This document shows positions 1 to 12,933 of a stretch of DNA of 64,000 bases, in pieces. This DNA is from Timema cristinae (taxonomy: Eukaryota > Arthropoda > Insecta > Phasmatodea > Timematidae), in NCBI GenBank assembly GCA_039000515.1, contig JBCFYV010000287.1:234894-298893 (forward strand), in the 5' to 3' direction. Both the position numbers and the translations under genes were made by a program. How positions within the stretch are numbered: position 1 is the first letter of the stretch; each line of letters begins with the position of its first letter. Under the pieces are notes generated by a model. The model was not told the origin of the DNA and searched no databases. It saw nothing but the letters and a program-made list of their open reading frames with translations.

Positions 1-513
1 TTCTATCATACACGACAAATATTTACAATACAATAACGGGCACAAAATTTGATATTTTTAAATTAAATCATGTCTGAACTGTTGAAAAAGTTCAGTAGCT
101 GCCTGGTAGAATGCTCTGTCCTCGGAAGCGCTTCTCCCTCTCCTCCCAACCCCTCTTTGGCATCACCTATCTTTTCATCTTTTTTTTCTGTAAGCCATGA
201 TACTCCCCCTTCCCTTCCACCATTTATTTCTCCTTCAGGTAAAACCCTGGTTTGGACATTAACTGTCTGTCACCCAGTTTTTGAAAAGGTTCCTTTTGAT
301 GTATATGCATGATCTATGTTAAAAGTGTATTTATAGAGTAGGCTTGATTCTGTTTACCTTATCAATAATTTGTGTAACAATCTACAGTGTTTCTTTGATT
401 AGATACAAATTTTTTGTATAGAAATTATGTTATTTAGCAAAGAAAAATATTCTAGGTGATACTCCCGCAATGGAAACAGAAAATCTGTGTTACTCAGCAG
501 GAAACCAGCTAAA
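1..513. other. AT-rich sequence, no gene seen
   Basis: No supported gene. A short open frame near the left edge has no recognisable motif and low-complexity Ser/Pro content, so it is not called. Confidence 0.6.
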
Positions 514-517
514 ATAT

Positions 518-1561
518 TGTAACAAGATTAGTGTTTAACAGTGGGACCAGCGTGCTCTCATTGTTTACCCTAGCTGCGCTCCTTGTTCTCTCTGTCTCCC
601 TCCGTGTCTATCAGGTAGGCAGCGACATTCTCACTTGGCTGGGGGATTAGTGGGGCCAAGGGGGTGCGGGGAGGAGGGCAAAGACACATCTGGAAGGGTC
701 GGGACCCATTTTATTCTGGACTCTTAACTTTAGAAATGGAGGATTCCAGACCCTTAGCTGTCACCACACCTATATAAACAAGCTCAGCGATAGCCGTGGA
801 GATTCAGTTCTTGGTTCTCGACTGATGAGTCCGGGAGTCACCGGTGCGAGTGTGTGGACCAGTGTGGACACTGTGTGAGCCGGGAGTGGACCAGCGAGTC
901 CAGTGTCAACCAGCGAGTACTGTATTTGTGTGGCGCGTGCCAGAGTAGTGTGTATGACACTGGGACCTGTGGAGGGGTGCCGTGAGTGTAATTAGCATTG
1001 AAAGTAAAATTACAGTGAACGAACGTTTTTAGAAACTGATATTTGGATATTTAACTAGTTATTCAGTATTTTTTTAACATGCTGTTTACTTGACTTGATG
1101 TAATCCTATTTAATGTTTTTTATTTGTGTATTGATCTACAAACAATTGCCTATATTACCTTATTCAGTGAACTGTTTAGTTATAGTTAATCCAGTGTAAT
1201 TTTATTTTATGTGTTTTCATTTTTTTATTAATTTAAAGACAATTATTAGTATTACTTAACTAAGTGAACTACTCAGTTATAATTTATTCAGATTATTCTA
1301 TTTAATATGTCCTTATTGGTTTATTAATTTAGATAATTAATTTGACTACCTAATTTGTTAAATTGTTTAGCTGTATTTTTAATTCTGTGAATGTTTTTAA
1401 TTGGTGTTTTTAATAATCAAAACCTTGAATATTCCGTGGGCATTTTTTATTCGTGTTTGGTCGGCCACCTACCCCAATATCTCTAAAAGAACTCGTGGTT
1501 CACACTTTCACGTGTGAACGGCCTGTGAGCCTCCCAGGTCACGTGCGGGGCGCACGTTACA
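518..1561 (+). mobile_element. Solo LTR of an LTR retrotransposon
   Basis: The segment starts TGTAAC and ends GTTACA, the short inverted ends typical of LTRs. It is flanked by the same four bases, ATAT, at 514-517 and 1562-1565, which fits the 4-bp target duplication of Ty3/Gypsy elements. A TATA box (771) is followed by a GC-richer stretch of short GTGTGGACC-like repeats, as expected of a U3/R junction and leader. No coding sequence and no second LTR is visible nearby, so this is a recombination-derived solo LTR. The family is unknown. It does not obviously resemble the LTRs of the Gypsy element at 4787-14157. Confidence 0.75.
771..776 (+). promoter_or_regulatory. TATA box of the solo LTR
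   Basis: TATATAAA lies about 250 bp into the LTR with a GC-richer transcribed-looking region immediately downstream. Its orientation sets the LTR strand as plus. Confidence 0.55.
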
Positions 1562-1670
1562 ATATATTAAAACACTTTGAGAAACACTACCAAAGGAAAA
1601 AGCTAATTGAAAAATAATACATATTTTGTTACTATTTTGTTTAGTGTTGGTGTTTGTAACATATATATTA

Positions 1671-1850
1671 CCCGCACCAGTGGTTGAGTAGAATAATATG
1701 CTAGTATATCATTGCACTCTATCGCTGTTGTCGGTGAGGTCGAGGTTCGAATCTCGTCCGGGTGAATTAGAGGGGCTTATCACATGTGATTTATCAGTGG
1801 TTTGCCATCCTCTCTATGCGCTAATGCAGAATCACTTCCTCTCAACTACC
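1671..1850 (+). mobile_element. tRNA-derived SINE, diverged copy
   Basis: It contains a B-box-like GGTTCGAATCTCGTCC followed by CGGGTGAATT and the body segment ending in CACTTCCTCT. This matches the SINE family best seen at 39288-39545. The A-box region is degraded and the CACGCAAATGTGGG body segment is largely lost. Confidence 0.6.
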
Positions 1851-3712
1851 TTGGTAACCAAAACGGAAGATATAAATAATAGTTTGTTGGTCATTTATCA
1901 AGGATATTGTATTTTAATTATAAATGTTTGACAAAAAAAAACGACAACAAATCTAACAATATTATTTACAATATGCCCCACACGTTCGGTTAATCGACTA
2001 AAAGAGTTGGTTTACTTCCATTGTATATTACAATTAGGAATAAAATTTTCATAATTTGTCGTCTGTAACCCAGAAGGAAATGTCTGTGCGGTGCACTGTA
2101 CCATTTATTTATTTTTCAATCCTCTAAACACTTTAAGCAAGATTGATCCTGCTAATTTTAAATTATGGTGTTGCGAGTAGAGACATGCCTACTTTGATGA
2201 GTTTTGTTTAAATCTTTATATTAATTGTATAAAGCCGAAAATGACCGAACTCGATTGAGAATATACATTAATTTGGACCCCTTCGCTTATAAATTGTGGG
2301 CAGGAGGAAGATCACAAACCAAACATGTTTGTGTCCTTGTATATGTGTGCGTGTGTGTTCAAATATCATACACACACACACAAGTACGAGTCTAGAATTG
2401 TTAGTTTTAATTGTTTAACTTTTTAGAAATTCAAACCATTCTATTCTCAATGAATAGTTCTTAGCTCAGGCTTGAAAAACTCCGGGCTATTTAAAAAAGA
2501 AGTTGGGCTATATTAGGTTTTATTGGGTTTGTTGTGGTGTGATTAAAGATCTTATGTATGTTATTTGATTAAACCAATCATTCTAACATATTAATTAGTG
2601 CTTAGACTGTTACTTTACAAAACAAAATAACGTCCACGCCTAGCAATAATATTATATTTTATAAATAATTTTTTTTAAGGAATTAAAACAATATATATTA
2701 GCAAAATTCAAAATAAGACTTTCATGCAATCATGTTAGTAAAATTTGGTTCTTACAAAAGAATGTTTTAAATTTAAATTGTATGTGTATTTATTAAAATA
2801 TTCAATAACATTAGTTTGATCTAGTCCTATGTTAGTATGGTTAATTCCATTTCCAATCTTTCTACATTTTTATTTAAAGTAATTAATCATATTTTAAATA
2901 TTAAAAGGAAAATAGACTAATTACTTTAAAAAAAATAGACAATTGCTTTGTATTCAAAATATAATATGTTTTTTTGTTTTTTAAGTGGGTATTTTTAATA
3001 AAAACCCATGTGGTTGATTTTTTGGGCTGGATAGAATTGTAACAACACTGTCTTAGCTAACTCTACTTGCTCTAATTATATGCAATTGTAACAAAGAGCT
3101 ATTGCATCCATATTATTTACCTTTACATTTTTATCTTTCTTGTTAACTTATATTGTTGACGTGACTCTATATGAAATTTATTTAATCTTATTATAAGACC
3201 ACTTTTTCAATTACATTTTTACATACCGTTGTTTGATACTTGTAAACAATAGGAAACCCCAAAAACAACATTACTCAATTATTTAAGGAAATCTTATATT
3301 GTTATATTTCATTTCAACATTAGTTAATCACTAACTTCTAATACTTAATTTGAGTAATTTTAAATATTAGACACTTTACAAAGATTTTTGTTTATTATTA
3401 TATAAAGAAATGTTTAGTTTGTCATTGGTTTTATTTATAGTTCTTTCCCTAACGCTAAATGACTGGACTTTGTAAATACAATGGAAATTAAACACACATG
3501 GAAATGTATTAACTTTTTCACAATTATTTTGTAAGTATTGTAAAATTTTACTTAATATAGTTTATAGTTTTATTGTCTTTAGGTTGAGTATACTATAATT
3601 TTGATCGTAAGAAGAGTAAATGACTGTCACAAACGTTAGTAAAACTACATTGATTTATTCATAGCTCAAGTAATGTGATTTACATCTTTAACTTTATATA
3701 TATATATAATAT

Positions 3713-3754
<42 letters not shown>

Positions 3755-4509
3755 ATATATATATATATATATTATGAATAGGCCTAACTTTAAAATAATA
3801 ATTAAGTAAAATGCTATCAACTTTGAGCATCATTTTTTGTTATGTATTTATTTGTATTTTCTAAACCTGTTCTTCCTAAAAAAAAATTAGAGTATACCTG
3901 GCCAAACGCATTGTGGGATGTTTTTCACCTTTATAGTTATCACATTTCTTTTTTTTTTACATCCTTGTCAGAAGAATGTTGGTGCATTTCCAATAAACAA
4001 TCCTTCTTAATTTTTAATTATTATAACTAAAATCCTTGTATATAATGTTAATGTAAAAATAAATTGTTTTTATCCAAAGTAGTTTTAATTTGGTCTATTA
4101 TGAATTATTATTAGAACAATTTAAAAGATTTACCCACATTTTAATTTATTGGACCTTTTATATTAACTATTAACTTACCATTAGAATTATTTATTGTATT
4201 AATTAATGCGTAATATTAAGGTTTTAGGCCTACACCTTAATTAGAAATACAAATCTAATATACTATATTAGACATGTGTACACACTGAAATAATGTTGAA
4301 TGAAAACTACTACAGCTATGTATAGTTTTGAGATAGAACCCAAATCCGGCCTTCCAAACATTAGCCGAGAAAAAAAGAAGAAACTGACCCTCTACTTTCC
4401 TTATCTCGGAATCTATTTTTGGAAAGAATGTATACCTGCTAGTCAGTCAACCGTACAGGCGACGAAATGTCTAGCTGTACACAAGCGGGGGAAATGGAAT
4501 TGAAGTTCT
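1851..4509. other. AT-rich intergenic DNA, no gene seen
   Basis: Long AT-rich tract with no open frame carrying a recognisable domain. It holds a short TG/CA dinucleotide pair around 2345-2382, where a TG run is followed by a CA run, and a TA microsatellite at 3695-3774. Confidence 0.6.
3695..3774. repeat. (TA)n microsatellite
   Basis: About 80 bp of nearly pure TA dinucleotide with a few AA/TT interruptions. Confidence 0.95.
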
Positions 4510-4599
4510 CTACACGCACGAAGCGTAGCGGATTTGAAACAAAATAGAAGGTATGGGGGTTCCCTCTCAATAACTAATCGCTAACTCTGAAAAAAGAGC

Positions 4600-4786
4600 A
4601 CATCCTTTCCGTGAAGGCTCTTTCCAAGTCCCGTTGAGATGAGACAATGTAATATTGAGTATGAAGGTGTGACCCCAGCGAAAACACTAATTTGAGCCTA
4701 ACTAACCAAACCCTGGTGACCGTTGGGGTAATTCCCCTTTCGGAAAAGATAACCAAGGTACCAGCTAGGAATCGAGCCTAGGACCC
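4600..4786 (-). mobile_element. tRNA-like SINE, B-box half, split by the Gypsy insertion
   Basis: On the minus strand this holds a B-box-like GGCTCGATTCC (plus 4768-4778) and a SINE-like body. Its tRNA head continues at 14158-14215, on the other side of the Gypsy element. Joining the two flanks across the ACCC duplication gives an A box and a B box at a tRNA-like spacing. The left limit of the SINE body is uncertain. Confidence 0.55.
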
Positions 4787-5606
4787 TGAAGTGTTCTGGA
4801 ATTACGGGTCCCTACGTTGTGCGCCAATTGTGAAGTTCTGGTATTTTACTGCACCGCGATGGACGCCAATTGAAGGGTTTTCCAGTTCGGCACGTTGAGC
4901 GTCGATTGAAGTTACACCGTTTAATTAGCTGGTAATTGCCCCGGGGTCGAGCACTAATTAAATCGGTCCGGTTTTTTGATGTTGTGAGTTAATTGGTATT
5001 TATAGCCCCGTGATCGAGCGCCAATTAAAGAGTTATAATTAATACACACTTATTATTCTTGACATGTTTTTTATTTCTGAATCTGTTTATTTAATGAGAA
5101 AATAGATCATGTCGTTGAAATATATACGCGGCCTATTGTATGAGCGTGGACAGGTGTTGCTGGACGCCAAGTGCCCAAGTGAGTTCTGTCAGTTCTGGAC
5201 ACCAACTGCCCTTACATTGCACCATCCCTCGTATATATCCATTGCTCATGGAAGCTTCGAGAAGGTTTAGTTTAGAAAAACAAAATTCAAGACAAAAACA
5301 TCTCTGTTTTACTGGGAGGTTCTAGAGCCGGAAAATGACTCAAGTTACATTTTAAAATCTCTCTTCGAACCTTCGAGAAGAGGAAGTTATTATTTGAAAT
5401 ATATATATATTGTCAACCTGACTTGACTAATGTCACGTGCGTGACGTCACTGTTCAGTGGCTTTTGCCTTCTTAGAAGAAGAAGTGATTTAAGCGCCATT
5501 TAATATACTATATAATTTAAATGAAATAAGATACGTTTATAAAATTAGGACGATATTATGGTCAATGCTTTCACACATTCTTTAGGGGCAAATCAATTAC
5601 ATTACA
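4787..5606 (-). repeat. 3' LTR of the Gypsy element
   Basis: On the minus strand it begins TGTAATG and ends CTTCA. It differs from the other LTR by about 15 substitutions and a few short indels, including the TA run near 5400. Confidence 0.93.
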
Positions 5607-5618
5607 ATACCCCCCAAA
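5607..5618 (-). promoter_or_regulatory. Polypurine tract (plus-strand primer)
   Basis: The minus strand reads TTTGGGGGGTAT immediately before the 3' LTR, where Gypsy elements carry the purine tract that primes plus-strand DNA synthesis. Confidence 0.7.
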
Positions 5619-7694
5619 GTGTATCTGAAAGTAGAGACCTAGTCGTATACTTTTTGATACGCTTTGCTGAAAAAAAGAAAAGACGACATGATCATTTTTC
5701 GCACACCCTGTATAAAGTTTCACAAAATTTACAAAGTTACAGAAATTACAATATTTTGCATAAATTCCAATAATTTGGAACATTCTGTATAATGTTTCAC
5801 AAAATTTACAAAGTTGATCAATCATAATATTTTGGAACTACCTGTATAGTATGGTTCTTGAATGATAATCTCTTCTGTAGGTTTACATGAAGTTCTTTTA
5901 CAAAAAAGTTGAAGTTATACAAATCAAACATTAAAATATACAATTTTAATCAAAAGTTGAAATTAGATTAATCAAATATCAACATATAAAATTGTTAAGT
6001 ATAATTACAATTAATTGAAATAAAATAATCTAAGTTTATTATATGAAAGATTGAATTTAATATAAAAATTTGATTTTAATCATTACTAATCAAAGTTTTA
6101 TATTTTTTATTTAAAAAACCCAAAATTCGTTGCTATAACGTCCTTAAGATTGATTAAAATACATTAAACTTTTTATATAAAAAATGGAATTTAATTGTCA
6201 CTAATCAAAGTGTCATTTATTGATTTAAACACTTCGTTGCACTTTTTATTTCAATGATCCTTCATGGATCACTTTTAATTATTAGTATTACTATGATGAT
6301 CCTTCACGGATCCACTTTTACTATTATTATTATATTGACATACTTAACAAACACTCTTAATGCTACACATACTCTTAAAAGCCTGACGGCCAAATTCGCT
6401 ATATGAGCCACTACTTAAAATACATTTATTGAATAATTAGCTTAAAGACACACAAAAAATAATTCACAAAATAAACCCCATTACTTAAAAGATAATATAA
6501 TTATAATTGTTTCGGACAGAGAAAGGATAATAACAGAACATATGAATCACCTTACCAAAAATTTTATTTATGAGAATACCTAATCTCAAAACAAATTTAA
6601 AATACTTGAAATATATAGACGATAATCTTGGAATCATAAAGTACGTTCGAAATCAGTATGAAATTATATATCACACCATTATAAAATATTGAAAATTATT
6701 TTCCCCCTTCTTAATTGAATAATTAATTTCTCATTAGTGAAAAAAAATCTTTACCTGCATTTTTCTCTATTGATTACAACCTTATTAATGTTGCCTATTT
6801 GCCTTAGGCATTTAAAAAAATGAGATCTTAATAAAAAATTTATAGTAGCTTAATTAGGTCTAACACCCTAATTAGTTCTCCTAACATGTTTTTCTGGTAA
6901 ATCAAGATAAAGTAATTGTATTTACTTTCCAAAGCTGGATTAATGAATATTAAGAAAGTTGGGCTGCTATCCACACCTATCCGAACAATTAAATCAATTC
7001 CATATACAAGGTTAAAAGATATAATTTACATAATATACTATGAGCCTAACGTCTCACAATTCTTGTTTTATTTCTTATAATAGTATTATTTTCAATATTA
7101 TTTTACGATATTTTTCTCTCTTTCTTAGTTGGCCTAACTTGTTGAGCGAAAAAAAAAAAGATTCATGTTATAATTTATTACTAGAGTTACTTTTTTCTTC
7201 TGTGTGTCGTCTTAACTTACCAAAGAAAGATGTTTGCAAATGTCACCCATGTCAAAGGATTTTTGACTACCTGTCTATTTTATTTTTGAAACTAAGAAGA
7301 CAATAAAAGATGTTGTTGACTACTTTGAGACTTTAAAAGCGATGTTGAAATAACAATGAACAAAGATGACCACCTGGAGACTTGAAAAATATTGTTCGTG
7401 CTAACAAATAAAAACATTTTCCACTTTACAAAAGAAGGATTTACTTTACAATTTATTAGCAAAAGGATTATTTCTATCTTCCTGAGTGTTTATTGTTGCT
7501 TGTTTGTGTTACAAAGTACGCAGTATATTTTAACCACTGCGTATCTCCTCAGAAAGAGGTGACTTTCAACATGTATTTTTGTTAGTTATTGAGCTACAGG
7601 CCCAGGTTCGATCTCTTCCATAGCCATTTTACTATTTAATTAGGTATTTAAAATCCTGTTCCTATCCTTTATAATTAATGTAGCTGAAAACTGT
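5619..7694 (-). other. Gypsy 3' untranslated region, no env recognised
   Basis: About 2 kb of AT-rich sequence between the end of integrase and the polypurine tract. Short frames here show no signal peptide, furin-like site or other envelope feature I could recognise. Confidence 0.6.
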
Positions 7695-9498
7695 TTAGAT
7701 ATCTGTCTTGCTATAATAGGGTTTTAATTCTGTAACATTAAAAACGCCTCTAATCTTAAGAGTCTCAGGGTCTTGGATTAAGTATACATTTTGTCCTATT
7801 TGATATTTTACCTGATATGGTCCTTCATATAGTAAAAGGAACTTTTTTACTTCCTTATTCTAAGCCGATGATAAGTGATGGTTTTTTACAAGAACTAACT
7901 GGCCATTTGCGTATTCAATAGGTTTAAGAATCTTTTTATAATGGATCCGGGTTCGTTTCTCTGCTGTATCTTTTAATCTTTTTACTGCTAGATGTAATTT
8001 AGTTTGGTGATCTATTTCTAACCTCTGTGGAAAACTGAAGAGTTTCTCTAGGTTTCTAACTGGTCTATTACCCATCATTAATTCTTGAGGTGTGTAACCT
8101 GTGCTTTCATGAGTTATTGAATTTAGACAAATTTCTATTCTTTCTACATAATTTGCCCATGAAGCATTATTGTCATGACAAAATAACCTTAAAAACCTAC
8201 CTATCTCTCTGTTAACTCTTTCTACACTATTGCTTTGGGGATGATATACAGAAGTATATTTTACAATAATTTTGTTATCTGTTAGAGTTGACCTCCATTT
8301 TATGCTTGTGAACTGTGTTCCATGATCAGAAACAATAATTTGGGAATACCTACATCTTTTACATAGTATTTTATTATCTTATTTGTAACTGCATTGGCAG
8401 TCGCTTCCTCATTGTATATAATTTAACATATTTAGTGCAAATATCTAGAACAGCAAATATATATTGTATACCTCTAATACTAGAAGGTAGTGGTCCATAT
8501 ATATCGACAAAAACTAATTGTAACGGTCGGTCAGCTAATACATTCTTCATTAAGCCCTCATACTTTACATTAGGGATTTTGGTTTTTTGACATATGTCAC
8601 ACTGTCTTAATACTTTTGCTATAGTTCTGTTCATCTTGGGAAAATTACATGATTCTCTTAAAATATTATAACATTTTTTTACCCCTACATGAGCGTACTG
8701 TTGATGGCAATTCTCTATTACAGTTATTATTAATTCTGTGGGAATACAAATAGTCCAAATTTTGAATATAGAGGTTTTTTTGAAAAGTAAATTATTATAA
8801 ATTTGATAGTTATTTGCAATTTCTAATTTGGGTTCTGACTGTTCTAATTCTGTAAACACCTTTTTTAGTTTTTGATCCTCTCTTTGACATAATGGTAATT
8901 CCTTTTTTATTTTATTTTCTATTTCATTAATAGGTTTTCTTTTATGTATTAAAACTCTAAATTCCATATCAACGGTACCTTCTACTGTGCCTTCAGGTGG
9001 ATAGCGTGATAAAGTGTCTGCTATTACTTGGTCTTTTCCTGCTATATATTTTATTGTTAAATTATATTCTTGTAATAGTAGGATCCATCTAGTTAAACGA
9101 CCATGAAGTAATTTACATTTATTAATAAAAATTAATGCCTTATGATCTGTGTATAGAGTGGTTGGTTTTCCATAAATATAAATTCTAAATTGTTGACATC
9201 CATATACTATAGCTAATAGTTCTTTCTTTGTAATTGTATAATTAACTTCAGGACCATGAAGCACTCTGCTAGCATATGCTATCGGCCTACGGTCTCCTTC
9301 TTTATCAAATTGAAACAGCTCAGCAACTATTGCCAATCCAGATACGTCACAACATATGTTCATGGGTTGTTCGAGGTCAGGGAGTTTTAAGGTTACTGTA
9401 CTTACAAATTGTTGTTTAATGTGGTCCATTGCTGCATCTTCTGCACTGCCCCAGTTCCATTCCTGATTCTTTTTTGTTAAATTTAGTAATGGTATCAA
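7695..9498 (-). pseudogene. pol: Gypsy pol, RNase H and integrase part
   Basis: An open stretch of 374 codons (8374-9498) starts in the RT connection region. It then shows RNase H motifs: YASR, the KELLAIVYG segment, TDHKAL and the terminal DTLSRYP. Integrase follows with the zinc-binding HVG...CDICQ pattern and the first catalytic Asp in FVDIYGPLP. The frame breaks near 8374. The remaining catalytic core, including a DHGTQF-like motif, lies in another frame around 8080-8370. A further open piece at 7860-8078 ends in an in-frame stop. After that the C-terminal GPYQV and IGQNVYLI signatures continue to a natural stop near 7695. It encodes strand processing and integration of the cDNA and is not functional as read here. 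Confidence 0.9.
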
Positions 9499-9536
9499 AA
9501 GGTCTGAATGGTGTTTAACAAATTTCCTGTAATAAT

Positions 9537-10545
9537 TTATAAGACCCAGAAAAGCTTGTAGTTGTTTTTTGTTCTTTGGGGTAGGAAATTCCCTAATTGA
9601 ACTGGTTTTATTTTGATCTGCTGAAATTCCCTTGGGGATATTATATGACCTAAAAGGTTTATTTGTTCACAAAGAAAAGAAGATTTTTTGAAATTGACTG
9701 TCATTCCTCCTGTTTTAAGTTTACTTAATACCAATTCTAACTGTTTTACATGTTGCTCAAATGTTTTTGATGCAATTACTATGTCATCTACGTACAGAGT
9801 TACAAAACTAAGCACCTCAGGGCCTAGGACCATTTCTAATCCCCTAATAAACTTACTGGTTGATACTGTTAGTCCGAAAGGCATTCTTTTAAAACAAAAA
9901 GTTCATCCATTGTATATAAAAGAGGTATATTTTCTAGAGTCTGGTTCTAGTTCAATTTGCCAAAAAGAGCTGACTAAATCTAGTGAAGTTAAAAATTTAC
10001 AGCCTTCAAATTTCTGAATTAATGAATTCGCTGGTGCTGGTGATTCATTATCATTAATTAAAATTTGATTTACTTTACGGGCATCTAAACATAATCTCAC
10101 CCCCCCCATCTTTTTTCTTATCTACCACTAATGGGTTTATTATGTCAGAACTACACCGCTCAATTATATCCCATTCCAACATGTGATTAAGGGTCTCCTC
10201 TACAGCTGATCTCTGGCTATAGGGTACAGGATACGATTTGCTATTGAAAGGGGAATGATCTGATGCTTCCAATTTACATTTGTATAAATTATTTAATTCT
10301 GGTTTTTGTGAGAAGATTTCTTTATGTTGCCACATTACGTCTAATAATTTTTGTTTTTGCTCTGTACTGATGGCTGACAGTTTACAAATTATTTTTTCTA
10401 TATCTGTCCAAGGTATTTGTAGACTATTGACTGATAATTGTTGTAATCTTTTTATATTATTTTGTTGAAATTGATCGCTCATTATTCCCTTTACTTGTAG
10501 TCTTAGAATATTTGAACAAACTTTTTCGCTAAATGGCACTTTCAA
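9537..10545 (-). pseudogene. pol: Gypsy pol, reverse transcriptase part
   Basis: Three overlapping frames carry the RT in order. 10075-10545 has the N-terminal region with YPVPYSQR and VVDKKKDGG. 9903-10109 has RLCLDARKVN and SLDLVSSFWQI. 9537-9884 has MPFGL, the catalytic YVDDIVIAS box and the LGHIIS segment. Frame changes at about 10,100, 9,890 and 9,510 break the polyprotein. A run of eight C around 10,099 coincides with the first break and may be a replication or sequencing slip. Confidence 0.92.
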
Positions 10546-10564
10546 ATTAAAAGGTTTCTTTATT

Positions 10565-10957
10565 TAATTGACACCTGTTTATTTTGATAATTTATATCAA
10601 CCTCAAATCCTGCTAACCAATCTGACCCTAATATAATTGGAACATTTAAATTTTCTATAATAAGAAATATGATACTCATTTTATATTACTTATTTCAACA
10701 TCAATTAATACTTGTTTTTTAACCTTTTTGTTTTTAGTCCCTGTTGCGCCTATAATTACTGTATTAGTTACTGGTAATACGAGAATAGCCGTTTTTAAAT
10801 TACTATTTTTTATTTCTTCAAAACATTCTTGTGTCATTGCTGTCACCTCTGATCCTGTGTCTAGTAACATTTTTACTTTAATAGCCCCTAATTTTCCTTC
10901 AATTTCATGTGATACTGATTTACTATATTTGTTTTTATCGGTTGCTTCAAATAACAA
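10565..10957 (-). pseudogene. pol: Gypsy aspartic protease
   Basis: The minus-strand frame 10676-10957 has LLDTGSEVTAM, the catalytic Asp-Thr-Gly of retropepsins, and a second IIGATG segment. A downstream frame (about 10565-10680) contains the ILGSDWL motif that typically ends the protease domain before RT. A frameshift near 10,680 separates the two. It would process the Gag-Pol polyprotein. Confidence 0.85.
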
Positions 10958-11039
10958 GTCTTCTTTTGGGTTACCCTGTAGTATTACATTTTGTCTAACA
11001 TATTCTAAATAGGTGATTGTTCTGTGGTCTGATTTTTAC

Positions 11040-12933
11040 TTGTAATCTTCATCACGTACGGACTGTCACGTGATTGACTTTTTTGTTTTCCCTTTGTCTA
11101 GGATTGTACCTATCTAAATTTGTTGTCCTGGGAAGGGTGGCACATAATTAAAATTTGGAGGTTGATGTACTTGATTGGTTGTGAATCTGGGGTTACCTGT
11201 ATTGTTATTTCTATTAATTTGTCGATCACTCGAATTTATTTGCCTCGGAGGTCCTTGGTTCCTATCCTGTCGATATTCTATTCTAGGATGTGGATTTTTT
11301 ATATTTTGCTCTGGTATTGGATAATTATTTTGATATCTCTGCCTATCTTGTCCATTATTAATTTCTTTGATTTGAGGGTTTGTTGATTGCCTATGCCTAT
11401 CAATATTAAATATGTTTGTTTGATCATTGATTTCTTTGTTTCTTTGATATCTATCGTCAAATGCTATTAATACTCTCTCTACTTCTTTGATGTTCTGTTT
11501 ATTTATGCTAATGAGAACGTCTTGTACTGGAGTTGGAAAATGATTCATTAGAAGACCTATCAATCTATCCTCTACTACTGGGTATCGCAAATATTTCGCT
11601 TGTGTCACAAATTTATTGAAATATTCACTCATAGTACCATCCTTGTCGTTATATTTTCCATTAAAAATTAATTGTAGAAATTCATCCTGCATATTTTTCC
11701 AAAAATATTTCCCTAGCCTGCTTGTATGTCTCCCATTCACTCTCTATACTATCTGTCCAAGATTTCACCTCATCTTCTAGGCCTGATAAAATTATCTCTA
11801 TTTTGACTTTTTCATTTATTCTTTCTCCTTTAAATACTCTTTCCACTTTATTTTATATATTGTACTGCTGAAATGTTTCCTCTCTTTACTTTAAATTTTG
11901 GAATAAGTGCTAATGACGTTTTCTTAGTCCCTTAGCAAATAAGTTGGTAGTATCGTTTAAGTTACTAAATTCGCCTAGATTTGTTTGATTTTCAACCACA
12001 TAATCGGTAAGTTTTTTATCTAGTTTTTCTACTGCCTTATTAACGATCCCATCTATCTGTTCTTTAATTAAATTTTATTTGTGTCTTGCTGAGAATCAAG
12101 TACTGATTTTACCTCATTTATTTTTTTTCAAGGTTGTGTTTGGACTACCCTTTAACATTAGTTTGTGTATGTTCTACCTGTTCCTTTAACCTTTTAATTG
12201 ATTCTTGTTCTACTGTTTCTATTTTATTTTTATTGGCTGAAATCTGTTCCATTAACTTGAACTGTCCTTTCCTTAAGTTTTCATGCTTTTCAATTAAAAT
12301 CTGTTTTACTTTTTCCAGTTCTGTCTCTTTGGTGTCTACCTCATATAACTGTACTGCTAAGTTTTGATGAACCGTCTCTAATTGGTCTATTTTTTGCTCT
12401 AAATAACCAAATCTCTGATCACAAACCTCCTTACTTAGCTCTATTTTAGCACTTAGTTATTTATTGATTTGTTCAAGTTTCGTCTGATTTGCATCAATTT
12501 TTTGATTAATTGCTTGGGTATTTGCATATATTATTAGATTAATTTCCTGTCTAGTTTCTTGGCTATTTTTTATATATTTTCTGATTAGTTTCCTGTCTAC
12601 TTTGATCTATTTTCTGATTAGTCTCCTCGCTACTTTTCTCATTACTAGCTACTATTTGCTGTAACATTTTCATAATTTGGGTTAAATCTACTACTTGTTG
12701 CTCCATTTTTTGTTCTCTATTCTTTTCTCGTTCTTCCTCATCTACTAAAACATTTCCTTCTTTTCTGTCCTATCTCCTTCTCTCTCTCCCTCTGCAAATG
12801 ACTCTTCATTGTCCTGTTCACTTTCTCTTATTTCCTCATCTGATTGTTCTAGACCTAACTGATTCCTAGGTCTATTTTCAGCTACCTCTTCAGAATAGCT
12901 ACTAGCGTCACTATTATCATTTGAATCTGCCAT
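11040..12933 (-). pseudogene. gag: Gypsy gag-like gene, frameshifted
   Basis: The likely start is at 12933, where an acidic Asp/Glu/Ser-rich N-terminus begins. A Gln/Lys/Glu-rich region with heptad-like character, probably a coiled coil, follows across 12100-12750 in broken frames. The best open piece, 11114-11740, has a capsid-like segment with the pattern YN-KDGTMSEYFNKF and a long Arg/Asn/Gln-rich nucleic-acid-binding tail. No CCHC zinc knuckle was seen, so RNA binding may rest on this basic tail. Several frameshifts and stops make it non-functional. Confidence 0.75.

Noticed and set aside
822..850. Hammerhead-ribozyme-like CTGATGAGTCC
   Set aside because: The core word is present, but the required GAAA segment and a closing stem are not found at the right distance. 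It lies in the LTR leader and is probably chance.
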